Assembly: GCA_958439195.1 (NCBI GenBank)
Contig: OY288151.1
Coordinates: 124,001-188,000, forward strand
Direction of reading: 5' to 3'
Source of the DNA: an uncultured Paracoccaceae bacterium
Lineage (GTDB): Bacteria > Pseudomonadota > Alphaproteobacteria > Rhodobacterales > Rhodobacteraceae
DNA length: 64,000 nucleotides
Shown here: positions 26,833 to 36,100 of the stretch, one piece after another
Position numbering within the stretch: the first letter of the stretch is position 1
Layout: each line of letters begins with the position of its first letter
Notes under the pieces: generated by a model
Seen by the model: the letters and a program-made list of their open reading frames with translations, nothing else
Databases searched by the model: none
Told to the model about the DNA's origin: nothing
Made by a program: the position numbers and the translations under genes

Positions 26833-27753
26833 ATGGCAGAACGCCCGACAGAGGCCCGTCATCCCCACTCTGCAGGCCTTCACAGTCTGCCGGGCGCTGA
26901 CGCCTTGTCGCATCTGCTGGATGCCCAGCTTGCCGCGCTGGCCATTGTGCGCTCTGCCATTCCCGACATTGACCGCGCCGCCACCGCCGCCGCGAAAAGC
27001 CTGCAAGCCGGTCGCAAATTGGCCTATGCCGGGGCGGGGTCGTCCGGCCTGATGGCCCTTGCCGATGGTCTGGAACTGGCTGGCACCTTCGGCATCCCGC
27101 CCGATCGCACGCCGATCCTTTTCGCAGGCGGGGCCGACGCCCTGCTGCACATGACCGGCGCGGTTGAAGATGACCCCGCGCTTGCGCAGGCCGATTTTCG
27201 CAATGCGGGTCTGTCCGGGGGCGATACCATCCTGTGCCTGTCGGCTTCCGGCTCCACGCCCTACACTTGCCTCATCGCAGACCTGGCCCGCGCAGCTGGG
27301 CTTACAGTTGTTGGGTTTGCCAATGTTGCAGGCTCAAAACTTCTGGAACAGAGCCACATTCCTGTTCTTCTGGATACCGGACCCGAGGTTGTGAACGGCT
27401 CTACCCGCATGGGGGCGGCGACGGCGCAAAAGGTTGCGCTTAATATGTTGTCGGTGCGGATGGGCATTCTCTTGGGTCATGTGCATGATGGCTATATGGT
27501 CAATGTCGTGGCCGATAATGCCAAACTGGCTGACCGCGCCGCGCGGATCGTTGCTGGCATTTCTGGCCGCGACATCGCCACTGCAACAGCCGCACTCGCC
27601 CAGACCGGCGGGGCGGTAAAACCGGCGATCCTGATCGCCGCAGGTGCCACGGTCGCACAGGCCGAAGCACTGCTCAGGAACAGCGACGGGGCCGTCGGCC
27701 CGGCCCTCGCCGCCGTGACAACACAAGGCCACCAACAGGGAGTATCTCTATGA
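26833..27753 (+). CDS. murQ: N-acetylmuramic acid 6-phosphate etherase
   Basis: 306 residues with one SIS domain. It cleaves the D-lactyl ether of MurNAc-6-phosphate to give GlcNAc-6-phosphate and D-lactate. Visible: GAGSSGLMALAD, Glu81 in LELAGTFG and Glu112 in GAVEDD. These two match the catalytic glutamates known in E. coli MurQ (Glu83, Glu114). Also LSASGSTPYTC and VNGSTRMGAATAQK. The start is fixed by GGAGG 6 bases before ATG 26833; an in-frame extension upstream would overlap the operator. It heads the rightward operon and overlaps the binding-protein gene (ATGA). Confidence 0.93.
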   Translation: MAERPTEARHPHSAGLHSLPGADALSHLLDAQLAALAIVRSAIPDIDRAATAAAKSLQAGRKLAYAGAGSSGLMALADGLELAGTFGIPPDRTPILFAGGADALLHMTGAVEDDPALAQADFRNAGLSGGDTILCLSASGSTPYTCLIADLARAAGLTVVGFANVAGSKLLEQSHIPVLLDTGPEVVNGSTRMGAATAQKVALNMLSVRMGILLGHVHDGYMVNVVADNAKLADRAARIVAGISGRDIATATAALAQTGGAVKPAILIAAGATVAQAEALLRNSDGAVGPALAAVTTQGHQQGVSL

Positions 27754-29000
27754 CCAAAACCTTCCGCTTTGCCCTTCTCGCCTCTACCCTTCTGGGGGGT
27801 GCGGCCTCGGCGCAGGACGTGACGCTGACCATCGAAAGCTGGCGCAACGATGACCTGACCATCTGGCAGGACACGCTGATCCCCGCGTTCGAGGCGCAGA
27901 ATCCCGGCATCAAGGTGGTGTTTGCCCCCACCGCCCCAGCAGAATACAACGCCGCACTGAACTCCAAGCTGGCCGCCGGCAGCGCAGGCGATCTGATCAC
28001 TTGCCGCCCTTTCGACGCCTCTCTGGAACTGTATAATCAGGGCCATCTCGCCGATTTGACCAACCTCGCCTCAATGGCCAATTTCTCGCCCGTGGCGAAA
28101 TCGGCTTGGCAGACAGATGATGGCGCAGCCACCTTCTGCGTGCCGATGGCATCGGTGATCCACGGCTTCATTTACAACAAGGATGCCTTCGATGCGCTGG
28201 GCCTCGCGGTGCCCACGACGAATGCCGAATTCTATGCCGCGCTGGACGCGATCAAGGCCGATGGCACCTATATCCCGATGGCGATGGGCACCAACGACCA
28301 GTGGGAAGCCGCGACCATGGGCTATAACAACATCGGTCCGAACTACTGGAAAGGCGAAGAAGGCCGCCTGGCCCTGATCAAGGGCGAACAAAAGCTGACT
28401 GATCCGGCATGGGTCGCCCCGTTCGAAGAACTCGCCCGCTGGAAAGACTATCTGGGCGACGGGTTCGAAGCACAAACCTACCCCGACAGCCAGAACCTGT
28501 TCACCCTGGGCCGTGCCGCCATTTATCCGGCCGGATCGTGGGAAATTGCAGGCTTTAACGCTCAGGCCACCTTTGCGATGGGCGCGTTCCCGCCCCCGGT
28601 CGCCGCTGCGGGTGATACCTGCTACATCAGCGACCACACCGACATTGCCATTGGCCTGAACGCCAAATCACCCAATGCCGAGGCGGCGACAAAGTTCCTG
28701 GAATGGGTTGGCAGCGCGGAATTCGCAACGATGTATGCCAACGCCCTGCCCGGCTTCTTCAGCCTGAATTCGACCCCCGTCGAAATGCAGGATCCTCTGG
28801 CACAGGAATTCGTATCTTGGCGCGGCAAATGCCAATCGACGATCCGGTCCACCTATCAGATCCTGTCGCGTGGCACGCCGAACCTGGAAAACGAAACCTG
28901 GAACGCCAGCGCCAACGTGATCCGCGGCAGCGAAACCCCCGCTGACGCCGCCAAGCGCCTGCAAGACGGTCTGGCCAGCTGGTACGACCCGCAGAAGTGA
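27750..29000 (+). CDS. Sugar ABC transporter substrate-binding protein (CUT1 family)
   Basis: 416 residues with a signal peptide (hydrophobic core LLASTLLGGAASA). The mature region is a type-1 solute-binding fold: TLTIESWRNDD start, YNKDAFDALGL hinge and YPAGSWEIAGF. It captures a carbohydrate in the periplasm. The ATG overlaps the murQ stop and GGGAG lies 8 bases upstream. Linkage to murQ, nagA and the kinase suggests MurNAc, GlcNAc or a small muropeptide sugar as ligand; this is inference from context. A strong hairpin follows the gene. Confidence 0.9.
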   Translation: MTKTFRFALLASTLLGGAASAQDVTLTIESWRNDDLTIWQDTLIPAFEAQNPGIKVVFAPTAPAEYNAALNSKLAAGSAGDLITCRPFDASLELYNQGHLADLTNLASMANFSPVAKSAWQTDDGAATFCVPMASVIHGFIYNKDAFDALGLAVPTTNAEFYAALDAIKADGTYIPMAMGTNDQWEAATMGYNNIGPNYWKGEEGRLALIKGEQKLTDPAWVAPFEELARWKDYLGDGFEAQTYPDSQNLFTLGRAAIYPAGSWEIAGFNAQATFAMGAFPPPVAAAGDTCYISDHTDIAIGLNAKSPNAEAATKFLEWVGSAEFATMYANALPGFFSLNSTPVEMQDPLAQEFVSWRGKCQSTIRSTYQILSRGTPNLENETWNASANVIRGSETPADAAKRLQDGLASWYDPQK

Positions 29001-29009
29001 CCTGATCAC

Positions 29010-29033
29010 CCGGGGGGCCAACAGGCCCCCCGG
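29010..29033 (+). terminator. GC-rich hairpin after the binding-protein gene (attenuator or mRNA stabiliser)
   Basis: A perfect 10-bp stem (CCGGGGGGCC / GGCCCCCCGG) with loop AACA. No T run follows directly, so it is more likely a 3' stabiliser or partial terminator. Such a structure would give more binding protein than permease, as in maltose-type operons. Confidence 0.6.
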
Positions 29034-29120
29034 ACCCCCCCTTTTCTCTGAACCTCTTGCGCATCGCTCGTGTCGGGCCGGGCATTGGGTATTTTCCACC
29101 AAGATGAAGGAGACAGGCAG

Positions 29121-30038
29121 ATGGCTGCGCGAAAGCCCGTCCGTTGGCATATCGGCGTGTTCCTGGCGCCTGCTGTGCTGGTCTACACCGCCATCATGAT
29201 CATCCCACTTTTCGGGACGCTCAACCTGTCGCTTTACAACCTCGATGGTCAGAACCGCATCTTCGTGGGTTTGGCCAATTTCGTGACGCTTTTTGGCGAT
29301 CCGCGCTGGTCCGGCGCCTTCTGGAACGCGCTTTACAACAATTTCTGGTTCTTTCTGATCCACATGATCGTGCAGAACCCCATCGGCATCCTGCTGGCGG
29401 CCCTGCTCTCCAGCCCGAAACTGCGGATGTCGGCCTTTTACCGCACCGCCATTTTCATCCCGACCATCCTGTCCTTCGTGATCGTGGGCTTTGTGTGGAA
29501 GCTGATCCTGTCGCCCATCTGGGGCATTGCGCCCGGGATGCTGGATGCCGTCGGGCTAAAGGCGCTCTTTGCCCCTTGGCTTGGGAAAGAGGAATATGCG
29601 CTGACCACCCTCGCCCTTATCTCGGTCTGGCAATTCGTGGGTATCCCCATGATGCTGATCTATGCGGCGCTTCTGTCCATCCCCGATGACGTGATCGAGG
29701 CGGCGGAAATGGACGGGTTGGGTGGCTGGGCCCAATTCTGGAAGATCAAGCTGCCGCTGATCCTGCCCAGTATCGGCATCATCTCGATCCTGACCTTCGT
29801 GGGGAACTTCAACGCCTTTGACCTGATCTATGTGGCGCAAGGAGCGTTGGCCGGGCCGGATTTCAGCACGGATATCCTTGGCACCTTCCTCTATCGCACC
29901 TTCTTTGGGTTCCAGCTGCAACTGGGCGATCCGCATATGGGCGCGGCCATCGCCACCGCCATGTTCGGCATCATTCTGGTGGGGGTCTGCCTTTACTTGT
30001 TCGGCATCCAGACGCGGCTGCGCCGCTATCAGTTCTAG
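29121..30038 (+). CDS. Sugar ABC transporter permease (MalF/UgpA-like)
   Basis: 305 residues, six predicted helices beginning at WHIGVFLAPAVLVYTAIM. The coupling loop is IEAAEMDGLGGWAQFWKIKLP near residue 200, here summarised by its EAAEMDG core. It is the first membrane subunit of the CUT1 importer. ATG 29121 is chosen because AAGGAG precedes it; an upstream in-frame start at 29070 lacks one. It stands 120 bases after the binding-protein gene, with the hairpin between them. Confidence 0.9.
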   Translation: MAARKPVRWHIGVFLAPAVLVYTAIMIIPLFGTLNLSLYNLDGQNRIFVGLANFVTLFGDPRWSGAFWNALYNNFWFFLIHMIVQNPIGILLAALLSSPKLRMSAFYRTAIFIPTILSFVIVGFVWKLILSPIWGIAPGMLDAVGLKALFAPWLGKEEYALTTLALISVWQFVGIPMMLIYAALLSIPDDVIEAAEMDGLGGWAQFWKIKLPLILPSIGIISILTFVGNFNAFDLIYVAQGALAGPDFSTDILGTFLYRTFFGFQLQLGDPHMGAAIATAMFGIILVGVCLYLFGIQTRLRRYQF

Positions 30039-30047
30039 GGGCACGCC

Positions 30048-30887
30048 ATGACCATCGCCCGCACCCACCTTGGCCGTTCCATCGCCGCCCATGCGATATT
30101 GATGACCTACACCGTCATTGCCTTGTTCCCGGTCTTTGTCATCGTCATCAACAGCTTCAAATCCCGCCGTGCGATCTTTGCCGAACCTTTGATGCCGCCG
30201 ATGCCGGGAAATTTCGATTTCGTCGGATACACCACGGTGATGAAGCAGGGAGATTTCTTTCAATACTTCCTGAACTCCATGACCGTGACGGTGGGTAGCC
30301 TGTTCTTCGTGCTGCTGTTCGGTGCGATGGCGGCTTTTGCGCTGTCGGAATACCGCTTTCGCGGCAACATGCTGATGGGGCTTTACCTGGCCCTTGGCAT
30401 CATGATCCCCATCCGCCTTGGCACTGTGGCGATCCTGGAACTGATGGTTTCGGCCGGTTTAGTGAACACTTTGACTGCATTGGTCCTTGTCTACACCGCG
30501 CAGGGCTTGCCCTTGGCCGTGTTCATACTGTCGGAATTCATGCGCTCTGTATCCGACGACCTGAAGAACGCGGGCCGCATCGACGGCCTGTCGGAATACC
30601 GCATCTTCTTCACGCTTGTCCTGCCGCTTGTCCGCCCGGCTATGGCGACCGTCGCGGTCTTTACCATGATCCCGATCTGGAATGACCTGTGGTTCCCCCT
30701 GATCCTCGCGCCATCCGAAGAGACAAAGACCATCACCCTGGGCAGCCAGGTCTTTATCGGTCAGTTCGTCACCAACTGGAACGCCGTCCTTTCCGCCCTC
30801 TCTCTCGCCATCGTGCCGGTGCTGGTGCTTTACCTCATCTTCTCGCGCCAATTGATCCGGGGCATCACCGCAGGAGCCGTCAAATGA
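30048..30887 (+). CDS. Sugar ABC transporter permease (MalG/UgpE-like)
   Basis: 279 residues with six helices (first: AILMTYTVIALFPVFVIV) and a coupling loop LKNAGRIDGLSEYRIFF near residue 180. It is the second membrane subunit of the CUT1 importer. The gene starts 9 bases after the first permease, and its TGA overlaps the oxidoreductase ATG (ATGA). Confidence 0.9.
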   Translation: MTIARTHLGRSIAAHAILMTYTVIALFPVFVIVINSFKSRRAIFAEPLMPPMPGNFDFVGYTTVMKQGDFFQYFLNSMTVTVGSLFFVLLFGAMAAFALSEYRFRGNMLMGLYLALGIMIPIRLGTVAILELMVSAGLVNTLTALVLVYTAQGLPLAVFILSEFMRSVSDDLKNAGRIDGLSEYRIFFTLVLPLVRPAMATVAVFTMIPIWNDLWFPLILAPSEETKTITLGSQVFIGQFVTNWNAVLSALSLAIVPVLVLYLIFSRQLIRGITAGAVK

Positions 30888-31906
30888 TCCGCACACTTGT
30901 CGCTGGCCTTGGCACTATGGGCCGCAGCCACGCGCTGGCCTATCACCGCAATCCGGCCTTTGATCTGGTGGGTCTGGTCAATCGGTCCGACCCCCGGCTT
31001 GATCCCGAACTGGCAGGATACACCATCGAACCTGACTACAAACAGGCTCTAACACGGCTAAATCCAGATCTTGTGAACATCTCCACCTATTCCGACAGCC
31101 ATGCCGATTACGCAGTCATGGCGATGGAACAGGGCGCCCATGTCTTTGTCGAAAAGCCGCTGGCAACCACAGTCGAAGATGCCCGCCGCGTGGTGGATTG
31201 CGCCCGTGCCCACAACCGCAAGGTTGTGGTGGGCTATATCCTGCGCCACCACCCGTCATGGATGCGCCTGATCAGCGAGGCGCGCGCCTTGGGTGGCCCC
31301 TATGTCTTTCGCCTGAACCTTAACCAGCAATCGTCGGGCCCAACATGGGAGGTGCACAAAACCCTCATGCAGACCACATCCCCGATCGTCGATTGCGGGG
31401 TCCATTACGTCGATGTCATGTGCCAGATCACCGATGCCCAACCGGTAGAGGTGCGGGGCATGGGTCTGCGCCTGTCCAACGAAATCGCTCCCGACATGTA
31501 CAACTATGGCCATTTCCAGGTGCTGTTCGATGATGGATCGGTGGGCTGGTATGAGGCAGGCTGGGGCCCGATGATGTCTGACACCGCCTTTTTCGTGAAG
31601 GATGTCGTCTCCCCCAACGGCGCCGTCTCCATCCGTATGCCCGAAAGCGCGCGGTCGGATGACCATGATACGCATACCAAAACCTCGACCATTCGCATCC
31701 ACCGTGTGGGCCAGCCGGATGAAGACCTGTCGATGGCCGATGAACCGGGCCATCAGGACCTGTGCGAACGCGAACAGGCCTTCATGGCCCGGGCCATCAG
31801 CGAAAATCTGGATCTGTCCCGCCACATGAATGATGCGGTCCAATCGCTCGCCATATGCCTTGCCGCCGACGAAAGCGTCCGGTCCGGCCAGCCCGTCAAA
31901 CTGTAA
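30884..31906 (+). CDS. Gfo/Idh/MocA family oxidoreductase
   Basis: 340 residues. The N-terminal Rossmann fold begins VAGLGTMGRSHALAY and contains the family motif HVFVEKPLATT near residue 87. The C-terminal alpha/beta substrate domain includes a DCGVHYVDVM stretch with the expected Asp/His region. Such enzymes oxidise or reduce sugars and sugar acids with NAD(P). It is placed inside the importer operon, before the ATPase, with 4-base overlap to the permease. Neither the MurNAc nor the GlcNAc route needs such a step, so this operon may handle an additional or modified sugar. Confidence 0.87.
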   Translation: MIRTLVAGLGTMGRSHALAYHRNPAFDLVGLVNRSDPRLDPELAGYTIEPDYKQALTRLNPDLVNISTYSDSHADYAVMAMEQGAHVFVEKPLATTVEDARRVVDCARAHNRKVVVGYILRHHPSWMRLISEARALGGPYVFRLNLNQQSSGPTWEVHKTLMQTTSPIVDCGVHYVDVMCQITDAQPVEVRGMGLRLSNEIAPDMYNYGHFQVLFDDGSVGWYEAGWGPMMSDTAFFVKDVVSPNGAVSIRMPESARSDDHDTHTKTSTIRIHRVGQPDEDLSMADEPGHQDLCEREQAFMARAISENLDLSRHMNDAVQSLAICLAADESVRSGQPVKL

Positions 31907-31917
31907 AGGGATCGCCA

Positions 31918-32916
31918 ATGGGTGCGCTCACGCTGTCGCAAGTCACGAAATCCTTCGGCAAGACCGAAGTGATCAAGGGCGTCGATCTGCAGGTCGAACA
32001 TGGTGAATTCTGCGTGTTCGTCGGTCCCTCCGGCTGCGGCAAATCCACCCTTCTGCGCATGATCGCGGGGCTGGAGGATGTAACTTCCGGCGATGTCACC
32101 CTTGATGGCGTCCGCATCAATGATGTCGCCCCGGCCAAGCGCGAAATCGCTATGGTGTTTCAGACCTATGCCCTCTACCCCCACCTCACCGTGCGCGACA
32201 ACATGAGCTTGGCACTGAAACAGGCCGGTGAATCAAAGGCCAGGATTGACCAATCCACCGCCCGCGCCGCCGCCATGCTGGCGCTGGAACCCTACCTTGA
32301 TCGCCGCCCCGCCGAACTGTCGGGCGGTCAGCGCCAGCGCGTTGCCATTGGCCGCGCCATCGTGCGGACACCCAAACTGTTCCTGTTTGACGAACCGCTG
32401 TCGAACCTTGACGCCGCCCTGCGCGTGGCCACCCGCATCGAAATTGCCCGCCTGCACCGCGAACTGGGCGCGACCATGGTCTATGTCACCCATGACCAGG
32501 TCGAGGCGATGACCCTCGCCGACAAGATCGTCGTCCTGCGCGCGGGCATCGTGGAACAGACAGGCAGCCCGATGGAACTGTATAACAACCCCGCCAATAC
32601 CTTCGTCGCGGGCTTCATCGGCAGTCCGCAGATGAATTTCCTGAAATCTGCTGCGCTTGGCCTGCGCGGCGAAACCACAGGGATCCGCCCCGAACATCTG
32701 GCCCTGTCGCGCGACGCTGGTCGCATCCCCGGCCGCATCAGCCACGTTGAAAAACTGGGGGGTGAAACGCTGGTCTATGCCCATACAGAACCGCACGGCC
32801 TGCTGACCGTGCGCCTGTTCGGCGAACATGACTATACCGTAGATGAGGCGGTCCATCTTTCCCCGGATGAAGCCCGCGCTTTCCACTTTGATGCAGCGGG
32901 CCAACGCCTGCGCTGA
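31918..32916 (+). CDS. Sugar ABC transporter ATP-binding protein (UgpC/MsmK-like)
   Basis: 332 residues: Walker A GPSGCGKST, Q-loop VFQTYALYPHLT, signature LSGGQRQRVAIGRA, Walker B LFLFDEPLSNLD and His switch YVTHDQVEAMT. A C-terminal TOBE regulatory domain is visible (TTGIRPEHLALS). It powers the CUT1 importer. The ATG at 31918 follows the oxidoreductase stop by 11 bases; the longer frame upstream overlaps that gene and is not used. It is the last gene of the rightward amino-sugar operon. Confidence 0.92.
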   Translation: MGALTLSQVTKSFGKTEVIKGVDLQVEHGEFCVFVGPSGCGKSTLLRMIAGLEDVTSGDVTLDGVRINDVAPAKREIAMVFQTYALYPHLTVRDNMSLALKQAGESKARIDQSTARAAAMLALEPYLDRRPAELSGGQRQRVAIGRAIVRTPKLFLFDEPLSNLDAALRVATRIEIARLHRELGATMVYVTHDQVEAMTLADKIVVLRAGIVEQTGSPMELYNNPANTFVAGFIGSPQMNFLKSAALGLRGETTGIRPEHLALSRDAGRIPGRISHVEKLGGETLVYAHTEPHGLLTVRLFGEHDYTVDEAVHLSPDEARAFHFDAAGQRLR

Positions 32917-32970
32917 TCGCGCCTTTCGCCGGGGACTGAGTCTTTTTCGTCATATCGGGGGCCGTGGCAC

Positions 32971-32992
32971 AACCATCCCGCGCAGGATGGTT
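32971..32992. repeat. Short inverted repeat after the amino-sugar operon
   Basis: AACCATCC and GGATGGTT form an 8-bp perfect stem with a 6-base loop, 55 bases after the transporter ATPase stop. There is no T run. It may end the operon mRNA or lie in the leader of the adhesin operon. The rest of 32917-33111 shows nothing else I can name. Confidence 0.4.
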
Positions 32993-33111
32993 CGAAAAGT
33001 GCTGGAATTCACACGGATTTGAGGCTATGCGTTTTTGCAAGGCCCACCAAAAAGGGCCAATCAAGAGCGGTGCGCCGGCACATTTCCGGCGGTTGAGGCG
33101 GAGTATTTAGT

Positions 33112-36100
33112 ATGAGTTCGGCGATTGATTTCGCCGTCCGCACATCTGCGGGCGGAACCACTTATGGCGACGTGGCAGGCCCCGGCCAAAGCACTTTCAT
33201 TCAGGCTGGTCTGGGCGACAAGCTGTCGCTGAACCTCACACCACAAAGCGTCATCGGCTATACTCGGTCTGGCAACGATCTGCTGATCGAACTGTCCGAC
33301 GGGCGCACGATCACGGTGGCCGACTGGTTCGATGCCCCTGTGGACAACCCCAATCAACTCTATCTCTCCAGCGACGGCATGGTGACAGAGGTCGCCCTTG
33401 CAGATCCGGGCGATGGCATCCTCGTGGCGAATTTCTCGCTCGCCGCAGGCCACGAAAAGTGGAGCCCGCTTGGCGATCTGCGCTTTGACAATGGCGATCC
33501 GGTGGTCACCCTTGCGGGAACGGGTGAAGATGATCCTGCCGGAATGGGCATTTTTGCTCCCGCACTGCTTGGATGGGGCGGGGCAGGTGCCGCAGGTGCC
33601 GCGGTCATAGGTGGCGCTGCCCTGCTGGGTGGCGGCAGCGGCGGTGGCGGCGCAGGTGGCGGTGATACGGGCGGCGGTGATACGGGTGGCGGTGATACGG
33701 GTGGCGGCGGCCCAACCTTTTCCCGCAGCATTGATGGTGCCGGTACCAGCACGACCATCACCACGAATACCGCCCAACCCGCAATCACCGTAAGCGGCAC
33801 CGGCATTCCCGGCGACAGCGTGGCCGTTTCCATCGGCACACAAACCCGAACCGTAACAGTGGCGGCCGACGGAACCTGGACAGCAGGCTTCTCTGGCCCC
33901 ACACTTCCCGCTGATGGCACCCATACCGCAACCGCCGTCTTCACGGGCGGCGGCGCAACCGACACGTTGACCGGCGGCGGTTTCATCATCGACATGACGC
34001 CCCCCACCCTCGCCGCAACCGAAGGCACGCAATCCACGGGCGCTGTGGAAAACCTTGCCGAATACGCCAACGGCGTCACCATCGGCGTCACCAGCGAACC
34101 AGGCGCCACGGTCAATGTCACGCTTGGCACCCCCGGCACTCCGGGCGCGATCACCCGTCCCGCCACGATGAACCCCGATGGCACATGGACCATCACCTTC
34201 ACCCCGCAGGAAATCGCAGGGGGTGAACGCACGCAGTCGGTGACCATCGTGGCAAGCGACCGCCTTGGCAACACACGCAGCCTGACCGAAACCATCGTGC
34301 TGGATACCATCGCCCCGCCGCTCGCCGTGAACAACGTGTCTGGCGACAACCTGGTCAACCGCGAAGAAAGCCAGTCACAGGTTCTGATCAGCGGCACCGC
34401 AACGGCCAATACAACTGTTACCCTGTCCATCCAGGGCATCCCCGGCACCATTTCGGTCACAGCGAATGGCAACGGTGTCTGGTCCCACCCCATCGCGGCA
34501 AACACCCTGACGGATGGCACCTACACCTTTACCGCCACCACGGTTGATGCCGCAGGCAACCCGACCCAGCGGCCCGGCTCTTTCCGCGTCGATACCCAGA
34601 TGTCGGTCGCCATCGATCCCGCCGACTTCGCAGGTAACAACGTGGTGAACCTGTCGGAATCAAACGGCACCCTCACCCTTACCGGCACAGTCCCCGCAGA
34701 TGCCACGCGGGTCGAGGTGCAGTGGCTTGGCCAACCCGTCCCCGCTATCCTGAACGGCAACGGCACCTGGTCCATCCAGTTCCCCGCCGGGTCCGCAGGC
34801 ACAATCACACGCGACAGCACGATCACCGTCACCGCCTGGGATGCCGCAGGCAACAAGGCCGAAAGCCCGCCACGCCCGGTGCGGATCGACCTGGAAACCA
34901 ACCTTTCCGTCGAAGCATCCCCTGTTGGCACCGAACGCATCCTGTCCAGTTCCGAACAGCGTGCCGGTTTCACCCTGGACGGTGAAGGCGAGGTTGGCGC
35001 CCGTGTATTCCTTAACCTCAACGGCACAGATCATGGCCCGGCTATCGTGGGCAATGATGGCAAATGGGCCTATACTTTCACCCCCGCCTCATTGGCCGGG
35101 CTGACAGACGGGCAGGCTGGCACCATCACCGCCTATGCTGTGGATACTGCCAACAACCGCAGCGCCACGGAAACACGCACCTTCACGGTGGACACATCGG
35201 TCGGCAACTTCACCTTTGCCGCCCCTGATCTGGTCGGCACCGCCAACGATGGCCCCCGCGATGCCACGGTGCTGAACGCCGCTGAACGCAACGCTGGCGT
35301 CCTTGTGGAAGGCACCGTAGAACCCGGCTCAAGCGTCGTTGTTGCGGTTGCAGGAAGCACCTGGTCCTTCACCATCCCCGGCAGCGCCACGCAGGGCGGC
35401 ACCTGGTCCACCACGGTTCCCGCAAGCGCCTTGCCACAAGGCAACGCCGCCAGCGCGACCATCACCGCCACAGCCACCGATGCACAGGGCAACACGGCCT
35501 TGCCGCAACAGCGGACCATCGGCATCGACACCGTCGTCGCAGATTTCAACGCCGCCGACATCCGCCTTGGCACCGGCACCGACACCATCCTGAACGCCCG
35601 CGAACATGCCATCGGCCTGCCCGTCGAAGGCCGGGCCGAGGTCGGATCAACCGTCAACGTCACGATGAACGGCCACGCCCGCAGCGTGCTTGTCGGCGAT
35701 AGCGGCACATGGACCGTCACCTTCACGCCCGATCAGATCCCCACAGGCGAACGCAGCGGCATTCCAGTTTCTATCACTGCCACAGACACGGCAGGCAACA
35801 TCAGCGGTCCCTTCACCCAGAATTTTGCCGTCGATACGATCCTTCCCGGAACGCCCATCGTTATCGAAACGCAGGATGTGGCGGGGGCGATGCGTGGGCT
35901 GACAACCACCGCGACAAATGATCAATACAGCTTCCACCGCGTGGATGCGATGGGCGCACCGACAGCCCTGAACTCCACCGAAACGCATGACAGCTTCTTC
36001 AACGAAGATGCCTACCGCTTCCAGAACGGTCAGACCGTCCCCGATGGCAGCTACCTCGTCATCAACACACGCGATGTCGCGGGGAATGAGGCGACCACCC

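Noticed and set aside
33661..33705. Tandem repeats considered as a CRISPR-like array
   Set aside because: The units are 15 bp, adjacent with no spacers, and lie in frame inside the adhesin gene.
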